Positions 22,121 through 33,433 of a stretch of 64,000 nucleotides of DNA are shown in pieces. Position 1 is the stretch's first letter. The number at the start of each line of letters is the position of its first letter. The translations under genes were made by a program, and so were the position numbers. The notes below the pieces were generated by a model, which had not been told where the DNA came from, did no database searches, and saw only the letters and a list, made by a program, of their open reading frames with translations. Origin of the DNA: Taenia hydatigena (Eukaryota; Platyhelminthes; Cestoda; Cyclophyllidea; Taeniidae); NCBI GenBank assembly GCA_036345935.2, contig JADWOT020000001.1:30323062-30387061 (forward strand), given 5' to 3'.

Positions 22121-22888
22121 CTAAGAGTGCCTACTTCTCCACAGGTTTTTAATAAACTCTACAGCATCCAATGGCGGTGTGGTGTCTCTACCCCACACCT
22201 CAATATCCAACATATCCTGCATGTGCAAAAGGGAGGAAGGAAGGAGGGCGCTTTTACTGGTTTCAACAGTTGCAACAGTTTAGCCTTGTCAGTGGTAGCA
22301 CCAATAACAGTAGCTAAAGTATTCGCATTACTATAAGGAGGAGGATCAGCAGCAGTGTTGGCGGCAGAAGAAAGAAGAAGACAGTAGGGCAGGGAAGGGG
22401 AGGAGAAGGAAGGGGAACAAGTTCACGCGTGGTTTTCTGAACAGACGTGAGGGTGCTTCCAACCACCTCTTCCAAACATCGTATGTCCTCGACGACATCG
22501 GGCAGAGCATGGGCTGGCGGGTGAGTTGGTGGGTGAGTGAGTAAGTGAGTCGGCAAACAGCGCCTCAACACTGCCCATTAAGGCCATAGATCATTGAAGG
22601 AGGATCGATGGCTGGCACTACCGCCACCACCACCACCACCAATGACACCGTCGGCCGATACGAGCCCACAATTGGTCCAAGCATTCACGTCGATGTGTCC
22701 ACGAGGCCACTCCGTGACGCATTCATACCGCCTGGCTCGCTATAAGTGCAAAAGACGCCATTTCCATCACTTCAAACATATCACTACTTTTCCATCCTCT
22801 TCGACTCTCTCATCCGCCCAACACCCAAAAGGGAGGCTCATTCCAACCAATCCTACGTCCCCACCACTACCCTTTGTAAGTCGCCATA
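22121..22888 (-). CDS. Kappa-iota exons, U1 copy
   Basis: Exon kappa (about 22,888-22,767) reads TKGSGGDVGLVGMSLPFGC. A following stretch around 22,700 reads MNASRSGLVDT before a possible donor. A middle exon (about 22,420-22,500) reads DVVEDIRCLEEVVGS. Terminal exon iota (22,216-22,121) is 96 nt after TTTGCACATGCAG and reads DMLDIEVWGRDTTPPL.. to TAG. All parts recur in U2 and U3 with mostly conservative changes. Exact joins between the middle exons are unresolved because phases do not all agree. Unknown family. Confidence 0.45.
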
Positions 22889-23066
22889 CACGAGCACAAA
22901 ATATTATTTCATGACTGACATCTCCCTACTACCTTCGCATTTTTCTGACCACTTTTTCTACAAGAAATCCAATTTAGAAAATCGAGGCTACAGCATTACT
23001 TAAGCACTGGCTCTAATCAGAGCCACCTTCGTCACACACTCGGGTGGGGGCAAATCAGACACAATT

Positions 23067-23315
23067 TCACATTTCTGCTAGATAATTTGTTTCCTTCACT
23101 GCCATAGTCACAGCTTCCTCGAATGCACCAGACCACTCGCCGAAACAGTCTTCATCAACGACTATGAAATATGCGCATTTTAAAGCATCGTCCCTTGCTA
23201 CTGCGAAGGACCCACTCAATCGCTTTGAACAACACCTAATCGCCACACTTCTTCTTTCAACGACTTTTGAAGAGAGGGAGACAGTCTTTCAAAAGTGGCC
23301 ACTGACAAGCCTTCC
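23067..23315 (-). CDS. Eta/theta exon pair, U1 copy
   Basis: Exon eta (23,315-23,236, 80 nt, ATFERLSPSLQKSL) and exon theta (23,200-23,067, 134 nt, DDALKCAYFIVVDEDCF.. to TGA) flank a 35-nt intron ending CTTCGCAG. Phase is consistent (G plus TA gives Val). Lengths and intron size are identical in U2 and U3. It encodes the C-terminal 70 residues of a soluble, helical-looking protein that I do not recognise. The upstream exon is unidentified. Confidence 0.55.
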
Positions 23316-23893
23316 CTAATGCCAACTTAGGCTTTCGCATCAGTGAATACAGTTGGTAGTATTAAAATTCACACCCTTTAATGCGTTTAAGCCTTTCCAC
23401 CAATTAGTTCAACCGCAAATACTGACTACTGCTAGTGCTTTAAGGCCGCAAAATACATTTCCATTTTTCCTCCAACGCTTTCTACCCTTTCAGAATACAC
23501 GGAAACTGACAACTTCAAAAACAACACCCAATCCCCATGCCGACACGAGGGACCATCACAATTCCACCCAAGTGACACGCCACAGCGTACAAACCACATC
23601 CCATCCTAAACTCAGCCCAACCCCAACCCCGATGGTAATTAGTCCAGGTGAGGTCGGAAACCGCCTCAGCTTTCTACCCCAGATGCTCCCTACACGTTCC
23701 TTCCCATCCCCTCCTTTTCAACTCCTTTTCCATCCATTCTCACTTCTAAGGCTAAATCGCAATAGTAGTAGGAGAAGCACGACAGTCGCCCCCGCTCCTC
23801 CCAATAGTTCGCGCCCAACACACCCAACAGCGGAGACCTACCCACTTACTTACCTCCTCTAAGATGATGCACCACCATTCATCACCTTTACAG

Positions 23894-24055
23894 TCAGCAA
23901 CAAATTAACTTCCACCCTCCCACCGCAAAAACTTTTCCGTATCTGCGGAAACAAAACATACCGCAGTTGCCACCATCGAACTCTGGCCCATAGCGCTTCC
24001 ATTCGTTGTCGTTGTCGTCGTCGTAAGTGAACGTCTCCTTCACTCTTTCACACAC
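23894..24055 (-). CDS. Exon gamma, U1 copy
   Basis: C-terminal coding stretch reading VCERVKETFTYDDDNDNEWK, then YGPEFDGGNCGMFCFRRYG and ending KLICC-stop. U2 and U3 differ here by whole codons in the acidic run (DHGVD and DDA) and otherwise keep the frame, which argues for translation. The upstream splice site is not settled. Confidence 0.45.
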   Translation of the reverse strand: MCERVKETFTYDDDNDNEWKRYGPEFDGGNCGMFCFRRYGKVFAVGGWKLICC

Positions 24056-24699
24056 CCACGGCAGAGCTCCCTAGCCTTTCCCCTCCTTCGCCGCCACCCA
24101 CCCACTTAATCACCCAGCCACCCATGCCCGCGAAGACAAACATACGGAGGCATAATAGCAGTAGTAGACCCTGTCGTCCATGCCAACAGTCGCATCGCAC
24201 AATCCAGACAAAGATGCTACCGCCGCCACCGCCACCGCGAATCACGCCAACATCTTGCATTGCCTACCATTCCACACACTCATCACATGTTACTTCACCA
24301 TCACAACCACCAGGGTAAGTTTGTAGTATCTAAAAAGGAAAAAAACAAACAATGGAAAGACCAATGTGCGGGGTCCAAAGCGCTGCAAAGCTAACATACA
24401 CAAGTATAACTACTAATAGGAGAAAAAGAAACGGGCACCTCAACAAGCAAACACTTAGGACTGCTACAAAGTACAGTCTGTGTGGTGATGCCCAAGCTTC
24501 ACACTAGCCACTCCTTCCTCCTCCGCTCCTAACCCTGCTGCGTCCACCACACTCAGAGACACCAACTCATGCCGTCAAAGCCGAGCAACCTACCATTAAG
24601 CCATCACCTAGGCCCTCTACACAACATGTTTCACAGCAGGGATCATATCGACACAACAAACAACCCTCGTCCTGCATCCACTCCTCCGCCATCCATATG

Positions 24700-24937
24700 T
24701 GCGCCAACAACACGCATATCATAGTAATGGAAATCGCGCAGGTGAAGCAGGTAAAGGAGAACAGCACTTTTCCATCCAACATGTGGACGAACATTGATTC
24801 CATCGCTGCCCACACGAAAAAGGACAACAACAACTCATTTAGCACAATCCAATCTTACCTGAGAAATGTGTAAAGTGATAACAAAGACGAGATTCGCACT
24901 CATTACTGATGCAGCTTCTTCTTCTTCAGTGTCCATT
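24700..24937 (-). pseudogene. Alpha/beta exon pair, U1 copy
   Basis: Exon alpha (24,937-24,859, 79 nt) has an ATG at its start (MDTEEEEAASVMSANL). Exon beta (from 24,805) has lost one base relative to U2 upstream of the membrane segment, so the phase-0 product is short and lacks the span. The hydrophobic frame (VLFSFTCFTCAI) survives only out of phase. Confidence 0.45.
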
Positions 24938-26136
24938 CTAGCACGAAAACGACCTAAATAATGCATAATAAGATTTATAAATATGGTTAACACTTCGTAG
25001 TGAGAAAGCAAACAAATTACAAATTGCCGAAACAATCTTAACTTATCACTCGAGGTGTCATACAGCGAAAAGTGTACGTGAGTAGGCATCGTAGTTGGAA
25101 AACAAAACGTCCTAACAGCCATAATATGAGACTTTTGCGTTCACTTTACCAAAGTTGCAAGTCCCTTTATCAAATTGGACCTCATTCATCAAAACTCATT
25201 CTTACTAAAATAAGGAACCGCTTAAAAACAGTTAAATCAATCGCACTCAATCCAAAGAAGTGTTTCGCAGTAACAACATCAACGCGATCAGGCAGTGCAA
25301 ATGGAAATCACAAAGTTATGAAAGCAACTGCGGCTGTTTCTGAAAAGGTTGGTCTAACAAATAAACTGGTAAAGGCAAAAGCATACATCGACACACTCGT
25401 AAAATTGGTGCTTATTTGCAAGAAAGCACCAAGCACGTAATTTCCAAACACTTCGTAATGTTTTAGCACCTCTCCACAAAATCACGCCCCAATGCTCAAA
25501 TTCAAACGTCAGTAAAAACAAATAACCTCACAAACCGCAAAAACAGTCGAAATTTATATCTATACAGGAAAGAATGCACGTGAGAAGACCTTGCAGATAA
25601 AAAGAAACCGTCAACAGCCACATTAAGATGCCTTTGCGTCTACTCTAACAAGTATGTGTATAAAGGAAACAAATCGACATTTAAAGTACCTCACAACAAC
25701 TAGCTAACTAAAAATAATAAAAGGATACTTAATACTTACTGGCTTCCCAACTTTTGGCAGCAGATGAAGGCGCATTAACTCAGAAAATCTATCCCCGAAA
25801 ACACGTGCAAACTACGCAAGCCGCGCACAAATCTGGCTAATCAGTTAAAAGTTCGTCCGATGAAACAAATAAGCTTTAAATTATTATGTATTTTTGATGG
25901 AACCATAATTACGACGAATACCAACAGTTTCGACTTTTGGTATAATTTGGGCAGCAAGCATACGAATGACAGTTTACAAAGTGCACAAAATGAGAACACT
26001 GTTAATATTTACATGTTAGTAATATAAATGCATAATAGTGATATTGCGAGGTCCGTCAGCAAATCGTAAAAGCAGTTCAAAAACAATGAGTAACGTCATT
26101 CCGTCAATTGGTTGTTCACTTCAATTAACTTTAAGC

Positions 26137-26301
26137 ATGTGTTTTGTAGCAAAGTTCATATTCAAAATAAATAGACGCGTTGCTCAATTGGAGCAATAAA
26201 CTGACCTTACTCACATTGACTTGCAAGTGTCGATCATCTTCACAAAAGATGAGCACTTGTACCAAATCCCGCCTAACATCATGTTGGCTGGTGGGGTGTA
26301 A
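26137..26301 (+). pseudogene. ORF lambda, U1 copy
   Basis: Same 165-nt frame as the intact copies at 28,689 and 53,481 (MCFVAKFIFK...SIIFTKDEHLY..), but with TAA after LEQ. Downstream the frame continues as AMPAHLTIRRRSGTVANS before a donor-like GTAAGTAC, resembling the longer relatives at 35.5 and 57.6 kb. Confidence 0.5.
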
Positions 26302-26780
26302 GCTACGTTTTCAGATGACAATTTTTCGGTTGCGATGCCTGCACATCTCACTATACGTAGACGCAGTGGTACAGTGGCCAACTCCGTAAGTACTTCCTGA
26401 TTTGAGCATCAATCACATTGGCAGTTGTTCTATTCAGTAGAGTGCCACCTGACCTTCTACCTCTTGTGGTAGCTGTCATGACATGACTGCTAATTGTCTA
26501 AACTTACCTGATCTGCCAGTAACCAGAATGCAATTGTGAAAACAAATTCGATTCTACTGGGATAGCTGATCATGATAGAGGTGGGAGCGCTCGACAAGTT
26601 AACAGGATTACTTTTTGTGTGGAATGATCTGAACTTTTTGATTCCCTCTGTCAGGAGACACGAAAGCTACCCTACCCCATCTCCACGGTTCCTCAATTCA
26701 CAACTCTCGCTTCTGTGCAGCTCACAACTTCACTACTCCCCACCTCATCCTCTCGCCTACACCTTCACAAATCCAAGTCT

Positions 26781-26850
26781 TCATCCCTCCCTCCCTCCTT
26801 CCTTCCTTCCTTTCTTTCTTCCATCCTTCCCTCCATCCATCTATATATCT
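26781..26850 (+). repeat. CCTT/CCAT tetranucleotide microsatellite
   Basis: Pyrimidine-rich CCTT, CTTT and CCAT units upstream of G1. The mirror copy is the GGAA/GATA tract at 32,161-32,275. Confidence 0.85.
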
Positions 26851-27280
26851 GTCTAATTTGATCGCGCGTCACACATCCCTCAACACCGAGCTTCCTATAA
26901 GCATACACATCTGCATCAATACTTCTTCTTCTTCTCCGTCTTAGAAGAGGAAGGAGGCTCCTCAGATTCTCCACTCTCCTCCCAGAGCCAACTAACAACG
27001 ACTCTTCATGATCGCAGCCCAAACGCATACAACACACACACAAAAACACAGTACGAAACACAAGCACTGCAGCATACTTACAACCTATCACACGCAGCCA
27101 CTACCCACGCGCAACACAAACAAATCACCAAACCAGTCAGTTCTCTCCTCCAAATAATAACTACAAGGAAAATTAGTTGTCCTTCATCGACTTTATTAAT
27201 TTCAACGCAAACAATCGTATCGCTAGGCAGCACATCCCATGCCCATGTGGCCTAAGTAAGAACATCGAGAACTTTCAATC

Positions 27281-28116
27281 ATGCTACTCTTGCGGCAAAT
27301 CAAAGTCATCATGCGCGTAGTAGACATTGAAGGAGCCGAGGAAGACTTCCTTCTGAGCATCCTCATCTGCGTGTACAGGTACATGCAGATGAGCGAAGCT
27401 CGTCGGAGCTGTCTGTGTGCAGTGACGAGTGTTCAATCTGCTGGTAAGCGTTGTGCGATTGAGCAGCGTCAGCGTTACTGTGTGTTTCAGAGGAGGGCGA
27501 GCTGGTCGTGATTGAGGAGGCGGAGCCAGCACAGCCAACGCAGCTATTGGAGCCGTCGGAGTCAACGGAGCTGGAGGAGGTCGCGGAGGAGGAGGAGACG
27601 CTAATGCCATCATCGCCGTCTCACGCATCGCTGGCCTCACCCATCCTGTCCCAGTCCTCGTTTTTCATGTCTACTCCCTCCACGCATTCATTTTATGCCT
27701 TCATTCACTCATTCATTGATGAGACTCACTCTCGAACCAATTCGGTGTGGTGAACCACTTCTTCCCTTCACGCAGGCTAACAGGTGAACTACGAAGTGGA
27801 GGACTTGCTCATTCCTCACCAGGACCGTGAGGGGCAGGCGCAGGCGCAGGCGCAGGGAGAAGGGTCAGCTATGTCACCCACCACCAGTGGCACGCCCACC
27901 TCCCACTACCTCAGCGCCTCCTCACCCAATACGTGGTTGGTGCCTCGTGGGGAGGTGGCCACAATGATGCGGTGCAGCCAATGAGAGTGCCAATTACACA
28001 TGGATCGTCATCATCGCTCGTCCGTCTCGAGGGTAGGCAGGAGTCGGCGGCGGCCAAAACTCCCCCGCCAATCCTCTCATCCACTCACGAAATCGTTAGT
28101 CCAGACAGCACGACGG
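27281..28116 (+). pseudogene. Family G pseudogene, copy 1
   Basis: Exon a (27,281-27,443, MLLLRQIKVIMRVVDIEGAE..) keeps its donor and a 47-nt intron. Exon b (from 27,491) has lost its 3' end including the donor that G2 uses. Exon c (from 27,776) has TAA at its second codon and a one-base deletion near 27,930. Its 3' donor at 28,117 (GTGAGTG) remains, but the final two exons are gone because U4 follows. It cannot make the G2 product. Confidence 0.75.
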
Positions 28117-28143
28117 GTGAGTGAACACCACCTACCAACCCTG

Positions 28144-28960
28144 CAGTTGAAAAGTAACCGTCAACAGCCACATTAAGAGGTATTTGCGTCTACTCTAACA
28201 AGTGTGTGTATAAAGGGAACAAATCGACATTTAAACTACCTCACAGCAACTGACTAACTAAAAGTAACCAAAAGACACTCAGTGCTTTCCAAGCTCCCAA
28301 CTTTTGGCAGCGGATAAAGGCGCATTATTCCACAAAATTTACCCCCAAAAGCGCGCACCACTTACGCAAGCCGTGCACAAATCTGGCTAATCAGTTCAAA
28401 GTTCGTCCGGTAAAACAAACAAACTTTGAATTTCTATGTATTTTTGATGGAATCATAATTACGACAAATACCAACATTTTCGACTTTTGCGTATAGTTTG
28501 AGTAGCGAACGTACTAATGGCAATTTACAAAGCGCGCTAAATGAGAAAGTTTTTAATATTTGTATATCAGTAATGCAAATGCATAATAGTGATGCTGTAA
28601 GGCTTGCCAACAAGTCGTAAAAGTGGTTTAAACGACAGCGAGGAATGTCATTTTGTCAATTAGTCGTGCACGTCTATTTACTTCAAGCATGTGTTTTGTA
28701 GCAAAGTTCATATTCAAAACAAATAGACGCGTTGCTCAATTGGAGCAATGGACTGACCTTACCTACATTGACTTGCAAGTGTCGATCACCTTCACAAAAG
28801 ATGAGCACTTGTACCATATCCCGCCTAACATCTTGTTGGTTGGTGGGGTGTAAGCTGCGTTTTCAAATGACAGCAAACATGACGTCGGCCTTTGGCGATG
28901 AGGAGCGTCCGTCTACCCACTCTCCCATGGTTTGGACGCTGTGTTGGTGGCGCTAATAAG
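28144..28960 (-). repeat. Partial repeat unit U4
   Basis: Collinear with 25,605-26,390 of U1 and 52,940-53,690 of U3. It runs from TTGAAAAGTAACCGTCAACAG to just past ORF lambda. It interrupts block G between exons c and d of the plus-strand copy. Confidence 0.85.
28689..28853 (+). CDS. ORF lambda, U4 copy, 54 aa
   Basis: ATG-to-TAA frame reading MCFVAKFIFKTNRRVAQLEQ and then VSITFTKDEHLY. The U3 copy (53,481-53,645) is the same length and open; U1 has one stop; U2 is frameshifted. Related longer ORFs (77 aa) sit at 35.5 and 57.6 kb. No family recognised. It might be an exon rather than a free-standing gene, since homology to the longer ORFs continues past the stop. Confidence 0.35.
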   Translation: MCFVAKFIFKTNRRVAQLEQWTDLTYIDLQVSITFTKDEHLYHIPPNILLVGGV

Positions 28961-29052
28961 GCACCATCTGTTTCAATCAAGCATGTAAAGAAGCATTGCA
29001 TTTACGGGTCACTGAACCCGAAACGATAACGGCAACAGCAGCGACTACAGCA

Positions 29053-30527
29053 TCAACGGCGACAGCAAGAAGAAAGTGAGCGCAGCACGCGTCGGATGTT
29101 GTTACGAAGGCGTCTTCTCCACTGCAAAGGCAAAAGGCGTATTGAGGGAGAAAAAGGGTGGGTGGGGGAAGGGAGAGAAGGGAGGAAAGAGAGGAGAGTG
29201 TAAAGGAATTGCAGTCGCGTGTGCTACGCACATGTAAGTGTCATCAAAATCGCACGATATAATGAGGCAAGAATAAAGTAGATAGCAGCATCAACAGCAG
29301 AAGCAGTCGTAGTGGTAGTATTAGTAGTGGTGGTAGTAGTAGTATAGGTAGAAGAAGGCGCACTTACTGAAAGGCGAAGGGACTGTTGACGAGCCTCCGA
29401 TCCAACTGTCAAATGAGAGAAAAATCGATGATGACGACGACGCCGATGACGATGGACGATGGGTGATGGATGATGGATGGGTTGGTAGAGAGTGGAGAGA
29501 GGTGGGTAGGTGGTATTCACTCACCCGACGTGCTGTCTGGACTAACGATTTCGTGAGTCGATGAGCGGATTGGTGGGGGAGTGTTGGCCTCCACCGACTC
29601 CTGCCTACCCTCGAGACGGACGAGCGGTGATGACGATTCATGTGTAATTGGCACTCGCATTGGCTGCACTGCATCATTGTCGCCACCTCCCCAAGAGACA
29701 CCAACCACGTGGTTGGGTGAGGAGGCGCTGAGGTAGTGGGAGGTGGGCGTGCCACTGGTGGTGGGTGACATAGCTGACCCTTCTCCCTGCGCCTGTGCCT
29801 GCGCCTGCCCCTCACGGTCCTGGTGAGGAATGAGCAAGTCCTCCACTTCGTAGTTCACCTCTAAGCCTACGTGAAGGGAATGGGAAAGAAGGTGGAGGAG
29901 GAGGAGAAGTAGACAGCGAAGTGGTTCACCACACCGAATTGGTTCGAGAGTGAGTCTCATCAATGAATGAATGAATGAATGCATAAAATGAATGCATGGA
30001 TGCCTGAAAGAAATGGGAGACACAGAATGAGGGAAGGGGTAGGCAGTATGAAAGCGTGGAGGGAGTAGACATGAGAAACGAAAGATGAGATAGACCATGT
30101 TCAAGCAACGTACTGGAGGATATAGAGGACTGAGATGGGGAGGACTGGGACAGGATGGGTGAGGCCAGCGATGCTTGAGACGGCGATGATGGCATTAGCA
30201 TCTCCTCCTCCTCCTCCTCCTCCTCCTCCTCCTCCTCCTCCTCCTCCTCCGCGAGCTCCTCCGGCTCCGTTGACTCCGACGGCTGTGTTGGCTGTGCTGG
30301 CTCCGCCTCTACAATCACGACCAGCTCGCCCTCCTCTGAAACACACAGTGTTATTAGTGATGCTGACGCCGCTCAATCGCACACTTACCAGCAGATTGAA
30401 CACTCGGAGCTGCACACAGACATCTCCGACGAGCTTCCCTCATCTGCATGTACCTGTACACGCAGAAGAGGATGCTCAGGAGGAAGTCTTCCTCGGCTCT
30501 CGCAATATCAACTACGTAATTGCTCAT
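29053..30527 (-). CDS. Gene G2: intact five-exon gene, 269 aa, Glu-rich
   Basis: Exons a 30,527-30,389, b 30,335-30,114, c 29,866-29,525, d 29,405-29,368 (38 nt) and e 29,121-29,053. Every intron is GT-AG (53, 247, 119 and 246 nt) and all phases agree. The product starts MSNYVVDIARAEEDFLLSIL (a short hydrophobic helix), has a long Glu run, a Ser/Pro/Gln-rich middle (EDLLIPHQDREGQAQAQ, then RVPITHESSSPLVRL), and ends in a basic helix (RRRLRNNIRRVLRSL) followed by Cys-Cys-Arg-Arg. It looks largely disordered with a charged C-terminus. An AG before the ATG could mean an upstream exon. No family recognised. Relatives G1 and G3 are broken. Confidence 0.7.
30201..30250 (-). repeat. CTC repeat encoding the Glu tract of G2
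   Basis: About sixteen uninterrupted CTC units are read on the minus strand as GAG codons in exon b. The broken G1 copy has only a short Glu stretch here and G3 has none, so the tract expanded in the intact copy. Confidence 0.9.
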
Positions 30528-30707
30528 TTTCTATTAACAGAAGACTGGCATAAAGTGGCTGCAGCGAACCTACCTCAGCGTGTGTACGTAAAAGTGCAAG
30601 TGACGTTCAAATGCGACATGCCGATTGGTTGCTTGCTTGATTGATTGATTTATTGGGTGGAGGCAATCAATACGATTTGAATTCTGCCGACAGACAGCGC
30701 GACACAT

Positions 30708-31107
30708 TCAGGTTGGTAGGTAGGTGGGCAGACAGCAGACAGCAGACAGACAGGTAAACAGACAAACAGGAGGAAGGGCGAGCAGGTTTAGGTGCAAACG
30801 CATGAGTAGTTGGTAGATAGCCACTTGTGCCTCCATGTCGAGAGTCGTCCATTTGCTGTGGATATGCGACAGTGTTGAGAATGACAACGTCACCTTCAAT
30901 TTGACCTCCTGCCTCCATATGGGCTTATGTGAAATGGAAAGGGAAGTGAGCACAGAGTTAGGCAGGGCATGAGTGATCTGCAAACAATGCAATGTAGTGT
31001 AGGGCGCACTTGTCACAACTCAACTGCTCCACCAACTCACCACAGGTGTACGTGCGTGATTAAACTCATCTGCTGTGAGCCACATTGTGGTGGGGAGATG
31101 GTGTCCT
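30708..31107 (-). CDS. Two-exon 3' segment, possibly downstream of G3
   Basis: Exon 31,107-31,041 (67 nt, LPTTMWLTADEFNHARTPV) lies between GTTTTGCAG and GTGAGT. After a 63-nt intron, exon 30,977-30,708 follows TTGTTTGCAG and continues in phase (ITHALPNSVLTSLSISHK.. to a stop at 30,708). A different frame inside the second exon (MEAGGQIEGDVVILNTVAYP) is also open, so the reading is not secure. Position suggests it could be the 3' end of the diverged G3 gene or a separate gene. Confidence 0.35.
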
Positions 31108-31372
31108 CTGCAAAACGTCAATCACTTTGGTTGGTAGGTTCAAGCACTTGCCATGACAGTCGTCCACATGCTCACTGGAGAAAGTGGCGAAATGTAGTGC
31201 AGACGACGTGCCGCAGTAGATGGTGGGCACCGAGAATTACGTGTGTTCCTCCTTCTTAGGAAGGTGGGAAGGAGGTGAGTGAGGAGGAGGAGAAGAAGAT
31301 GATGGTGGTGGTGGCAGGAGGGAGTGGGCATGGGAGAGGTGGAATAAGATAGGCAATGTGCATTCAACCTAC

Positions 31373-31738
31373 TGGCGGATATGGACGACTGAGGTGGGGA
31401 GTACTGCGGCAAGGTGAGTGAGGCCAGCGATGGTTGAGACGGTGACGTTGGTGGTGGTACTGTCTCCACCTGCTCAGTCGCATCCTGCTGGCCCTCCTCT
31501 GAAATGCACATTACTGGTGGCAACGCCTGAACTGCTTAAGTGGACACTTAGCTAGCAGCAGTGTGAAGACTTGGCGCCGCACATGGGCAGCATCATCGAC
31601 GGGCGGCATTGACTGGCTCGGCTCATCTACATGTGCGTTTACACACATGCAGAAGAGGATGCTCATGAGGAAGTCCTCTTCGGCTCCTTCAATGTCTACC
31701 ACGCGCATGATGACTTTGAACTGCCGGAAGACTAACAT
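31373..31738 (-). pseudogene. Family G copy 3, splice site lost
   Basis: Exon a begins at ATG 31,738 (MLVFRQFKVIMRVVDIEGAE). Exon b (31,498-31,373) follows TGCATTTCAG and ends at GTAGGT. At the exon a donor, where G1 and G2 read CTGCTG/GTAAG, this copy reads CTGCTGCTAGCTAAG, so no GT donor remains in the right phase. The Glu run is missing. Downstream exons c-e are not found. Confidence 0.6.
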
Positions 31739-32370
31739 GATTGATCGTTCTCTATGTTCTTACTTAGGCCACATGGGCATGGGATGTGCTGCCTAGCGAT
31801 ACGATTGTTTGCGTTGAAATTAATAAAGGTGATGAAGGACAACTAATTTTCCTTGTCATTATTATTTGGAGGAGAGAACTGACTGGTTGGGTGATTTGAT
31901 TATGTTGCGCGTGGGTAGTGGCTGCGTGTGATAGGTTGTAAGTATGCTGCAGTGCTTGTGTTTCGTACTGTGTTTGTGTGTGTGTGTTGTATGCGTTTGG
32001 GCTGCGATCATGAAGAGTCGTTGTTAGTTGGCTCTGGGAGGAGAGTGGAGAATCTGAAGAGCCTCTTTCCTCTTCTAAGACGAAGAAGAAGAAGTATTGA
32101 TGCAGATGTGTATGCTCATAGGAAGCTCGGTGTTGAGGGATGTGTGATGCGCAATCAAATTAGATAGATAGATGGATGGAAGGAAGAAAGGAAGGAATGA
32201 AGGAAGGAGGGAAGGAAGGAAGAAAGAAAGAAAGAAAGAAAGAAAGGAAGGAAGGAAGGAGGGAGGGAGGGATGAAGACTTGGATTTGTGAAGGTGTAGG
32301 CGAGAGGAAGAAGTGGGGAGTAGTGAAGTTGTGAGCTGCACAGAAGTAAGGGCTGTGAATTGAGGAACTG
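31600..32370 (-). repeat. Block G upstream region, minus-strand copy
   Basis: Reverse complement of 26,690-27,440, covering the likely promoter and exon a. It shows that G3, not G2, shares the upstream region of G1. Confidence 0.85.
32161..32275 (+). repeat. GATA/GGAA/GAAA microsatellite
   Basis: About 115 nt of purine tetranucleotides (GATA, GGAA, GAAA, GGGA). It mirrors 26,781-26,850. A 177-codon minus-strand frame over it is low complexity and rejected as a gene. Confidence 0.9.
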
Positions 32371-32874
32371 TGGAACTGGGCATATAGATGTCGACATATG
32401 AGGAGGCGAATTAAGTGTGGGGGTAGGGGTGATCGCTGACACCCTTGGACGGGTTAGGAGGAGGAGGAGGGATGAACTGATGGATGGGTGTCGATGTGGT
32501 GGACACTTGGTTGTCTGTTTGGATAATTGCTTAAATAATGAGCGGACGTATAGTTGATGAGCTAATGAGTGGATCCACAAGTGACTAACCAAGGCGAAAT
32601 TCAAATGGATGAATGGATGGACTTGGTGGATCAAGGTGGATGACTGGTTGGTCAGAGTTAGGAAGAACATGCCACTAGTGAGAAACATAAGTGGCGAATT
32701 CGCGAAAATGCTTCAGCCTCTACTTGTCTTCACACAAATTTTAGATAACTGGCAGACCTTTGCATTCCTCGTTTATTGAAATGGCGGCGCTTTTTCTCTT
32801 CCACTTTGCTCAATACCTTCCAATGACATTGTAAATAAACGTGATACGACATCCCTTGATTTGTTTCAAGATTC
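32371..32874. other. No gene supported
   Basis: Contains only low-complexity frames on the minus strand and repeats of GATGGATGG type. Confidence 0.4.
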
Positions 32875-33219
32875 ACAGCAATGAGTCATGAGTCGTATTT
32901 GATTTTTTTTAATTTTTTTGAATCTGATTTGCTTTTATCGCATCTGCTAGGTGAACCCAGTGACCAACAGTGACAGCAGTGAAGGGCGGTAGCAGAGGGG
33001 AGCGTGGTGGGGCTACTGCAGCAGGGCATGGACTTGACATGCAGCGCCTATCCACGTGCCCGTCTAGCAACAGTCTCGAACAGGGAGACAACGTCGAACC
33101 ACCTGGTGGGAAACTTGGATGATTGTGCTCTTAACGATCCCATCTGTAGCATCACATCGTCTCCTCTTAGTGCTTCCAGCGTCACCGCCGATCCGGGTAC
33201 CCTTGCCGCACTACTTTAA
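32875..33219 (+). CDS. P-related exon fragment
   Basis: A plus-strand frame ending at TAA near 33,219 reads RLATVSNRETTSNHLVGN and then TADPGTLAALL. The RxxATVSxRETTS core parallels ASVDRETTSFAIS of P exon 2. About 32,875-33,130 has an inverted partner at 15.24-15.49 kb. No clear acceptor, so probably a relic or an alternative terminal exon. Confidence 0.3.
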
Positions 33220-33433
33220 ATGATTATTACGAAGGTTCTTGTGAGTTACCTTCCTCTCCCTCCTCTTTATGTACAGAACTCTATCAAAAGTCTGATGAAC
33301 TTGGCATAGTAGCGCTTCACTGCCATCATGAAGTCGTGGTGCGTGTATTAGAAAACCTACGTGAAGGAGACGATTGTCAGCCATAGGAGGCACCAGAGGT
33401 ACATGTGGTTTAGTGCTACTTTTGTTATTTCAG

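Larger units (their letters stand above)
20878..26663 (-). repeat. Repeat unit U1 (complete)
   Basis: Collinear with U3 (47,160-54,010) and inverted relative to U2 (37,020-43,810). In transcript direction it carries lambda on the other strand, exons alpha/beta, gamma, eta/theta, kappa to iota, an ASPM-like exon and ORF C. Relative to U2 it lacks the delta/epsilon exons. It is cut off abruptly at GTCAGGAGAC (26,663), where block G begins. Confidence 0.9.
26690..28140 (+). repeat. Block G, plus-strand copy
   Basis: About 26,690-27,440 is inverted relative to 31,600-32,370, and 27,440-28,130 is inverted relative to 29,520-30,400. It includes the upstream region and exons a-c of family G. At 28,144 it is cut by the U4 fragment. 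Confidence 0.85.

Noticed and set aside
23353..23862. 169-codon Pro/Thr-rich plus-strand frame in U1
   Set aside because: U2 and U3 do not keep this frame, and exon signals in this unit point to the other strand.
30135..30644. 169-codon plus-strand Pro-rich frame over G2
   Set aside because: The poly-Pro is the complement of the Glu codons. G2 on minus has complete phase-consistent splicing.
32155..32688. 177-codon minus-strand frame rich in Ser, Phe, Leu and Pro
   Set aside because: Produced by tetranucleotide microsatellite; low complexity with no splice or copy support.
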